Shown here one piece after another: positions 1-5,202 of a DNA stretch of 8,556 bases (position 1 is the stretch's first letter; every line of letters begins with the position of its first letter). Both the position numbers and the translations under genes were made by a program. The notes below the pieces were generated by a model. It had not been told where the DNA came from, searched no databases, and saw only the letters and a program-made list of their open reading frames with translations. Source of the stretch: CAZUDO01 sp964618895 (GTDB taxonomy: Bacteria; Desulfobacterota; Binatia; DP-6); the NCBI GenBank assembly GCA_964618895.1, contig CAZUDO010000043.1, positions 1 to 8,556 of the forward strand, given 5' to 3'.

Positions 1-866
1 CGATCGGGGTGACGGTGCAGCCGGCGGTAGGGTCGCAGGCGTCGTCGGTGCAGGCGCTACCGTCGTCGCAGGTGACCGGGGCGAAGGTGCAGCCGGTGGT
101 GGGGTCGCAGGCGTCGTCGGTGCAGACGCTGCCGTCGTCGCACGCGGTGGGCGCGAAGACGCAGCCTTCGGTGGGCGAGCAGTTGTCCTCGGTGCAGGCG
201 TTCTGATCGTCGCAGGTGATGACCTGGTGGGCGCACTCGCCGTTCGCATCGCACGTGTCGGTGGTGCAGGCGTTGCCGTCGTCGCAGGTGATGGGGGCGA
301 CGGTGCAGCCGGTGGCGGGGTCGCAGGCGTCGGTGGTGCAGGGGTTCTGGTCGTCGCAGACGATCGGGGTGACGGTGCAGCCGGCGGTGGGGTCGCAGGC
401 GTCGTCGGTGCAGGCGCTACCGTCGTCGCAGGTGACGGGGGCGACGGTGCAGCCGGCGGTGGGGGCGCAGGCGTCGTCGGTGCAGGCGCTACCGTCGTCG
501 CAGGTGACGGGGGCGAAGGTGCAGCCGGTGGTGGGGTCACAGGCGTCGTCGGTGCAGACGCTGCCGTCGTCGCAGGCGATGGGGCTGAAGGTGCAGCCGC
601 TGGCCGGGTCACACGCGTCGGTGGTGCAGGCGCTCTGGTCGTCGCAGGTGATGGGAGCGAAGGTGCAGCCACTGGCGGGGTCACACGCGTCGGTGGTGCA
701 GGCGCTGCCGTCGTCGCAGGTGATCGGGGCGAAGGTGCAGCCACTGGCGGGGTCACACGCGTCGGTGGTGCAGGCGCTCTGGTCGGCGCAGGTGATGGGC
801 GTCGATACGCACCCCGCGGCCGGATCGCAACTGTCGGTGGTGCACGCGTTCCTGTCGTCGCATGAC
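1..866 (-). repeat. Tandem array of 72-bp coding repeats (24 residues each) in gene A
   Basis: Equivalent points (gacggtgcag or gaaggtgcag variants) recur at 11, 83, 155, 299, 371, 443, 515, 587, 659, 731 and 803. This is an exact 72-bp period, with a divergent unit near 227, and the array continues past the left edge. Each unit encodes 24 residues with four cysteines in constant register. Some units are nearly identical: 371-442 and 443-514 differ at about one base by hand comparison. The 144-bp block 11-154 matches 443-586 (offset 432 bp, six units) with about nine differences, which points to block duplication or gene conversion within the array. Confidence 0.9.
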
Positions 867-2017
867 AGCGTGGGCCCGGCGGCGCAGTGGCCGTCGGCGT
901 CGCAGGCCTCGCGGCCGTCGCACACGGTGTCGTTGTCGCAGAGCCGGCCGGGGACGGCGTCGTTCACGCAGCCGCGGCTCGGGTCGCAGGAATCGTCGGT
1001 GCAGAGGTTGTCGTCGGTGCAGGCCAGCGGGCTCCCGGGCTGACAGCTGCCACCGCTACAGGTCTCCTGGCCGTTGCACAGGTCGGCGTCAGCGCACGCG
1101 GTGCCGTCCGCTGCCGGGCTGGACTCGCAGCGTCCGCCCACGCAGGCATCGATGGTGCACGGGTTGCCGTCGTCGCAGGGGACGGCGTCGGCGCAGTTGA
1201 TGCAGCCGGGGATGCGGGGTGCGTCGCAGGCGCCGTTGCTGCAGTTGTCGGCCGTACAGGGGTCGCCATCGTCGCAGGTGGCGTCGGCCCAGCAGCACTC
1301 GCCGCCCAGCTGCGTGTCCGACCCCGCCCAGTCGATCGACCGGGCCACGATCTGGCCGCCCATGAGCGACGGATCCGAGCCCGAGGAGCTGAACTCCCCC
1401 GTGGGGGCGAAGAACGAGCCGGTGTAGGCGTTGTCGCTGCCCGAGATGGAGACGTTGCCACCGCCGGCGAGGACGAGGAGCCCGTCGACCGCGGCCACAA
1501 GCCGGTTGTGCGAGCCGGAGACCTTCACGTCTCCGCTGGCGGCGACGAGCGTGGCCGTGCCATGGACACGATGCCCCGATATCTTGATGCCCTGCTCGGC
1601 GAAGAAGACGCCGCTCATGGCGAGGTCGTTGGTCGACAGGTCGGCCGAGCCGGCGAAGTAGGTCCCGTTGGCCTGTGCCAGCGCCCGGTAATGGGCGAGA
1701 TCGTGTGGCGGCTGCGGCATGGGGGCCGCCGTGGCCGGGACGGCCGTGACGTTGTTGTGGTCGTCCTTCACCCGGGCGGTACCGACGCACTCGAGGTGCC
1801 CGCTCACCGTGTTGCTCCCGCCGGTTACGCTCGCCGATCCGTTGCTGTGTGCCCAGCCGCAGAACGTGTTGCCGTTGCCGGAGATGCTGAGCGACTGCTC
1901 GGCCCATAGGGCGAGGGTCGAGGACGCGTGTCCGGTGCCGGGCGAGATGAATGCGAGGACGAGGCCGATCGCGGCCGCAGTACGCTGGAGTCGACAGGGG
2001 AGATTCGTTGGATTCAC
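1..2017 (-). CDS. Gene A: secreted Cys-rich CTDC-type repeat protein, 3' end beyond window
   Basis: Partial: 672 residues are visible and the frame is still open at the left edge. The GTG start at 2017-2015 has GAGGG 7 nt upstream and opens a typical signal peptide: Arg residues at 9 and 12, a hydrophobic stretch AAIGLVLAFI, then GHA before a likely cleavage near residue 31. Residues of about 32-240 form the domain shared with genes B and C (WAEQSLSISG, FCGWAHSNG, PPHDLAHYRA, GTYFAG, ending LGGECC). It is the most divergent of the three copies. From about residue 240 to the edge there are only Cys-rich repeats, first irregular, then strictly 24-residue units of the form CDDGSACTTDACDPxxGC. 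This resembles Dicty_CTDC (PF00526), recognised by eye. Most likely an exported, disulfide-stabilised surface or matrix protein; no catalytic motif is seen. It has its own sigma-54-like motif upstream. Whether it ends in the C-terminal domain of B and C cannot be seen. Confidence 0.88.
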   Translation of the reverse strand, partial: MNPTNLPCRLQRTAAAIGLVLAFISPGTGHASSTLALWAEQSLSISGNGNTFCGWAHSNGSASVTGGSNTVSGHLECVGTARVKDDHNNVTAVPATAAPMPQPPHDLAHYRALAQANGTYFAGSADLSTNDLAMSGVFFAEQGIKISGHRVHGTATLVAASGDVKVSGSHNRLVAAVDGLLVLAGGGNVSISGSDNAYTGSFFAPTGEFSSSGSDPSLMGGQIVARSIDWAGSDTQLGGECCWADATCDDGDPCTADNCSNGACDAPRIPGCINCADAVPCDDGNPCTIDACVGGRCESSPAADGTACADADLCNGQETCSGGSCQPGSPLACTDDNLCTDDSCDPSRGCVNDAVPGRLCDNDTVCDGREACDADGHCAAGPTLSCDDRNACTTDSCDPAAGCVSTPITCADQSACTTDACDPASGCTFAPITCDDGSACTTDACDPASGCTFAPITCDDQSACTTDACDPASGCTFSPIACDDGSVCTDDACDPTTGCTFAPVTCDDGSACTDDACAPTAGCTVAPVTCDDGSACTDDACDPTAGCTVTPIVCDDQNPCTTDACDPATGCTVAPITCDDGNACTTDTCDANGECAHQVITCDDQNACTEDNCSPTEGCVFAPTACDDGSVCTDDACDPTTGCTFAPVTCDDGSACTDDACDPTAGCTVTPI

Positions 2018-2024
2018 GGTGGGA

Positions 2025-2029
2025 CCCTC
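2025..2029 (-). promoter_or_regulatory. Ribosome binding site of gene A
   Basis: GAGGG on the minus strand lies 7 nt before the GTG at 2017. It supports this start, since the frame has no credible upstream start and the signal peptide begins here. It is weaker than the GGGGAGGA found before genes B and C. Confidence 0.6.
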
Positions 2030-2102
2030 GGTGGTGCGGGATGCTGTGTGGTCAGGCGAGCCGCGCTCGAAGGTGAGCTGCGGCGTCGAGGCGGGATGCA
2101 GT

Positions 2103-2118
2103 CCAAGGCACGTGCCAC
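2103..2118 (-). promoter_or_regulatory. Sigma-54-like -24/-12 promoter candidate for gene A
   Basis: The minus strand reads GTGGCACGTGCCTTGG, ending 85 nt before the gene A start. The known sigma-54 consensus is TGGCACG-N4-TTGC. Here the -24 half TGGCACG is perfect and the spacing is right, but the -12 half is TTGG instead of TTGC, a change at a normally conserved base. The same 16-bp motif with three differences lies upstream of gene C. The assignment is inferred from pattern and position only. Confidence 0.4.
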
Positions 2119-2190
2119 GCCGTGGCCGACGGCCACAGCGGACCGACGCGCATGGTGCCTGCGAGGTGGGCGGTGGGCGGAGGCGTGTGA

Positions 2191-2220
2191 CGCATATCGT
2201 CGAGAGAACGACGATTTGCG
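2191..2220. promoter_or_regulatory. 30-nt imperfect dyad, possible activator-binding site
   Basis: CGCATATCGTCG pairs with CGACGATTTGCG around a 6-nt AGAGAA centre, with a single T/T mismatch. No T-run follows on either strand, so a terminator is unlikely. It lies roughly 100-130 bp upstream of the start point expected from the gene A sigma-54-like motif. Enhancer-binding activators of sigma-54 promoters usually bind at that distance. The dyad is seen directly; its role is inferred. Confidence 0.35.
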
Positions 2221-2436
2221 TCCCCCGGATGGGGCGCGGGCACGGAGCCTGCTGCGAGCGACGCTGTGACGCGACCGGCATCGAGCGCCGTGGCGCCGCC
2301 TGTGCGCAGCCGGTCGCGAAGGGAGAGGCCGGCGCGCTGAACTAGCATGCAGGATTGCGATGAGAATGCGCCGGCGACCGAACTCCAGGCCGATGGTCGC
2401 GCGCAGCGTCATGGCGGGTGCCACGGCCGATGCCAC

Positions 2437-2472
2437 CCGCCCCCCGGACGTCGGACGCCGCCCGGGGGGCGG
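2437..2472. repeat. Perfect 11-bp inverted repeat downstream of gene B
   Basis: CCGCCCCCCGG (2437-2447) pairs with CCGGGGGGCGG (2462-2472) around a 14-nt loop. It lies 23 bp beyond the hairpin next to the gene B stop. It has no T-tract and may be a backup terminator or an mRNA 3'-end stabiliser. Confidence 0.5.
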
Positions 2473-2495
2473 CGTCATGCGACAGAAGGGGAGGA

Positions 2496-2522
2496 GGGCG
2501 GGGCCCCGTGTGGGCCCCGCCC
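2496..2522 (-). terminator. Probable transcription terminator of gene B
   Basis: GGGCGGGGCCC (2496-2506) and GGGCCCCGCCC (2512-2522) form a perfect 11-bp stem with a 5-nt loop, 14 nt after the gene B stop codon. The tail on the minus strand is pyrimidine-rich (TCCTCCCCTTCTGTC) rather than a true U-run. This is therefore a strong hairpin with a weak intrinsic-terminator tail. Confidence 0.55.
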
Positions 2523-2536
2523 CTGACAGACCGGAC

Positions 2537-5101
2537 CTACGGGAGAGCGAGGCCGGTCTTCGTCGGACGGAGGGAGGTGTTGGCCTGGGCGCACTGGGCC
2601 CCGACACGCACCGTGATGCGGACGCGGTCGTTCATGGGGCTGCGCAGTGTTACGCGGCGGCCGTGGGTACGGAAGAGCACGTTGCCGTTGCCCATGTTCT
2701 TGAAACGGCCGTCGGAGAGACCGTTGGCGTACGCGCCCTTGCGGTCCCAGAAGGTGATGGCGCGCTTGCCCATGGGCATCCAGTGGTCGGAGGCGATGTC
2801 GGCGCAGAAGATCTGACCGTCATGGTCCATGATCTGGAGGGAGGTGTCCTGGGCGAGGGGATCGAAACCCGGCGCCGGCGTGTAGCTGCTGACCAGGACC
2901 AGCTTGTCGCCGCGCTTCGCGTCGGGGGCGAGCTTCACGCGCTGCAGGGTGAGGGGCATGGTCACCGGGCAGCAGTCGGGATCGTCCAGGTCGATCAGGC
3001 CGTCGCCGTCGTTGTCCTGGCAGTCCCCGCACGCCTCGCTGGGGGGTGGCGTCGGGCCGGGGCAGGGGTCGAGTGTGGCGGTGCTGCACTTGCCGGCGGC
3101 ACAGGTGTCCGCCGTGCAGGTGTCCTGGTCGTTGCAGTCCTGATCCGTGGCGCACGGGGTGCAGCTCGGCGCTTCCGTGCGCATGCAACTCCCGGCCGTG
3201 CACTCGTCCGTGGTGCAGGCGTTCTGGTCGTCACAGTCACTGGCGGTCTGGCAGGCGCCGCAGGCCGGCTTGGGCTCGGTGGTGCAGGCCCCTTCGGCCA
3301 GGCAGAGCGCCGCCGTGCAGGAGTCCGGCGGCGGGCAATCGGCTGCGGTCGTGCAGCGGACGCAGCCGGGGGTCTCGGTGAAGCGGCAGGCGCCGCCGTC
3401 GCAGGAGTCGGCGGTGCAGCCGTCGCTGTCGTTACAGTCGGCGGTCGTCGTGCACGTGCGGCAATCGTCGATCGGGGTGTGCTGGCAGCCCGTGACCGGC
3501 GCGCACGAGTCGGTGGTGCAGGCGTTCTGGTCGTCGCAATTCGGTGCCGCGCCCGCCGTGCAGGTGCCCACCTGGCAGGTTTCGATGCCGTTGCAGACGG
3601 TGGCGTCGCCGCACACCGCGCCGTCGGGGACGTTGGTGTGGACGCAGCCCGTGACCGGGTCGCGGGTGTCGGTGGTGCAGGGGTTCCGGTCGTCGCAGTC
3701 GATGGGGGTGTGGGTACAGCCGGAGGTGGGCAGGCAGGCGTCGAGGGTGCCGGCGTTCTGGTCGTCGCAGGTCACGGCGGTATGGGTGCAGCCCGTGACC
3801 GGGTCGCAGGCGTCGGTGGTGCAGGCGTTCTGGTCGTTGCAGTCGAGGGGTGTGCCGGCGGTGCAGGTACCGGCGCGGCAGGTCTCGGCGCCGTTGCAGG
3901 TGTTGCTGTCCCCGCAGGCGGTGCCGTCGGCGACGTTGGTGTGGACGCAGCCGGTGACCGGGTCGCGGGTGTCGGTGGTGCAGGGGTTCCGGTCGTCGCA
4001 GTCGACGGGGGTGTGGGTACAGCCCGAGGCGGGGAGGCAGGCGTCGAGGGTGCCGGCGTTCTGGTCGTCGCAGGTCACGGGGGTGTGGGTGCAGCCCGTG
4101 ACCGGGTCGCAGGCGTCGGTGGTGCAGGCGTTCTGATCGTTGCAGTCGAGGGCGGTACCGGCGGTGCAGGTACCGCCGCGGCAGGTCTCGGCGCCGTTGC
4201 AGACGGTGCTGTCCCCGCAGGCGGCGCCGTCGGTAACCGGGGCGAAGGTGCAGCGACCCGCCTGGCAGGTGTCGGTCGTGCAGGAGCTCTGGTCGTTGCA
4301 GTCGGCGTCGGCGGCGCAGGGGATGCAGCCGTCGAGAGACGTGTAGGTGCACGTGCCCGTCCCGCAGGTCGCGATGTCGCACGCCGTGGCCGGACGGCAG
4401 TCGCTGGCCTCGGCACAGCACTCGCCGCCCAGGTGGTTGCGCGAGCCCGACCACGAGATGGTGCGCGCCACCACCGGCCCGAGCACGTTCGAGTCGTCGG
4501 TGCCGTGGCGGGCGAAGGCACCGGCCGGGGCGTACAGGCCGCCGTCGTAGGTGCTGTGCGAGCCGGTGATGTCGGCGTCGCCGGCGGCGGCGAAGAAGAG
4601 CAGGGCGTCGATCGCCGGGCGGAGCGCGTTGCGCGGCCCGCCGAGGCTGACCATGCCGCGGGCGGATACGAAGGTGACGCTGGCGGTCACGCCGTTACCG
4701 TTGAAGCGGATGTCGCCCTCGGCGAACACGAGCCCGCTCGGTGTCGCCGGCAGAGTGGCGTCACCGGAGAAATAGGTGCCGCTCGCCTGCGCCAGGGCCC
4801 GGTAGTAGGCCAGATCGTGGGCAGGCGTCGGCATCGGGGCGCGCGCCGCCTGCGTCGGGGTCACGGCGTTGTTGTGGTTGCCGTGGAAGCTCCCCACGTA
4901 CTCGAAGGGACCACTCACGAGGTTGTCGGAGCCGGTCACCTTCACGTCGCCGTTGGAGTGCGCGACGCCGCAGAACCCGTTGTCGCTGCCGGAGATGGTG
5001 ATGCTCTCCTCGGCGAACAGGGTGGGGGCAGACGCCGCGGCGGGGTGCGCTGCGCTGAGGGTGGCGGCGGCCAGGAGTGCGACGAGGGCGAAGCGATTCA
5101 C
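2537..5101 (-). CDS. Gene B: secreted Cys-rich CTDC-type repeat protein with conserved C-terminal domain
   Basis: 854 residues. The GTG at 5101-5099 is chosen over the longer open frame, which runs back to 5872 inside gene C, because GGGGAGGA precedes it by 8 nt and a clear signal peptide starts here (MNRFALVALLAAATLSAAHP, cleavage near residue 25). Residues of about 26-229 form the domain shared with A and C, ending LGGECC. Residues 230-690 hold Cys-rich repeats of the type CNDQNACTTDACDPVTGC, mixed with longer CNGAETCRAGTC modules. Residues 691-711 carry CGDCQDNDGDGLIDLDDPDC, an acidic, probably Ca-binding motif. Residues of about 712-854 form a domain shared only with C, with DHWMPMGKR at about 773-781. 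Function is unknown; probably an extracellular structural or adhesive protein. It starts 101 bp after the C stop with no promoter or terminator seen between them, so co-transcription is likely. A 303-bp segment is duplicated inside the repeats. Confidence 0.92.
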   Translation of the reverse strand: MNRFALVALLAAATLSAAHPAAASAPTLFAEESITISGSDNGFCGVAHSNGDVKVTGSDNLVSGPFEYVGSFHGNHNNAVTPTQAARAPMPTPAHDLAYYRALAQASGTYFSGDATLPATPSGLVFAEGDIRFNGNGVTASVTFVSARGMVSLGGPRNALRPAIDALLFFAAAGDADITGSHSTYDGGLYAPAGAFARHGTDDSNVLGPVVARTISWSGSRNHLGGECCAEASDCRPATACDIATCGTGTCTYTSLDGCIPCAADADCNDQSSCTTDTCQAGRCTFAPVTDGAACGDSTVCNGAETCRGGTCTAGTALDCNDQNACTTDACDPVTGCTHTPVTCDDQNAGTLDACLPASGCTHTPVDCDDRNPCTTDTRDPVTGCVHTNVADGTACGDSNTCNGAETCRAGTCTAGTPLDCNDQNACTTDACDPVTGCTHTAVTCDDQNAGTLDACLPTSGCTHTPIDCDDRNPCTTDTRDPVTGCVHTNVPDGAVCGDATVCNGIETCQVGTCTAGAAPNCDDQNACTTDSCAPVTGCQHTPIDDCRTCTTTADCNDSDGCTADSCDGGACRFTETPGCVRCTTAADCPPPDSCTAALCLAEGACTTEPKPACGACQTASDCDDQNACTTDECTAGSCMRTEAPSCTPCATDQDCNDQDTCTADTCAAGKCSTATLDPCPGPTPPPSEACGDCQDNDGDGLIDLDDPDCCPVTMPLTLQRVKLAPDAKRGDKLVLVSSYTPAPGFDPLAQDTSLQIMDHDGQIFCADIASDHWMPMGKRAITFWDRKGAYANGLSDGRFKNMGNGNVLFRTHGRRVTLRSPMNDRVRITVRVGAQCAQANTSLRPTKTGLALP
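3629..4234 (-). repeat. Two tandem 303-bp direct repeats inside gene B
   Basis: 3629-3931 and 3932-4234 align without gaps with about 16 differences (roughly 95% identity, counted by hand). The unit is exactly 101 codons, so the frame is kept. It covers protein residues of about 290-390 and 391-491 and spans one CNGAETC module plus four CTDC-type units. The low divergence suggests a fairly recent in-frame duplication or ongoing homogenisation. Confidence 0.88.
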
Positions 5102-5109
5102 GATCGATG

Positions 5110-5117
5110 TCCTCCCC
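5110..5117 (-). promoter_or_regulatory. Ribosome binding site of gene B
   Basis: GGGGAGGA on the minus strand, 8 nt before the GTG at 5101. It decides the start of gene B against in-frame upstream ATGs near 5165-5190. The identical octamer precedes gene C. Confidence 0.8.
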
Positions 5118-5202
5118 GGGGAGCCGGTGGTAGCTGCGACCGGCGTCCGCGGTAGTCGAATGGTGTGATGGGTTGGGAGACGGGTCATGGTGGAGCGCTG
5201 TG

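Larger units (their letters stand above)
2018..2536. other. Intergenic region between genes B and A
   Basis: These 519 bp hold no credible gene. The open frames present are Arg/Ala/Pro-rich translations of GC-rich DNA with no start signal and no recognisable domain. In transcription order the region carries two 11-bp hairpins just after gene B, a 30-nt imperfect dyad (2191-2220), a small GTGGCC/GGCCAC hairpin (2122-2136), the perfect 10-bp palindrome GGCACGTGCC (2107-2116), which overlaps a sigma-54-like motif, and the gene A ribosome binding site. Confidence 0.7.

Noticed and set aside
1..866. CRISPR-like regular spacing at the left end
   Set aside because: The period is exactly 72 bp, the whole unit is coding and similar throughout, and there are no unique spacers. 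It is a protein-coding tandem repeat.
2014..2607. Minus-strand 197-codon open frame ending at the gene A start
   Set aside because: It is Arg/Pro/Ser-rich and low in complexity. It overlaps the end of gene B, crosses the terminator hairpins and has no ribosome binding site or domain.
2360..5155. 931-codon open frame on the plus strand
   Set aside because: It is antisense to gene B. Its translation is a monotonous Gly/Ala/Val/Arg string mirroring the Cys repeats, with no start signal or domain. High GC and repetition keep the frame free of stops.
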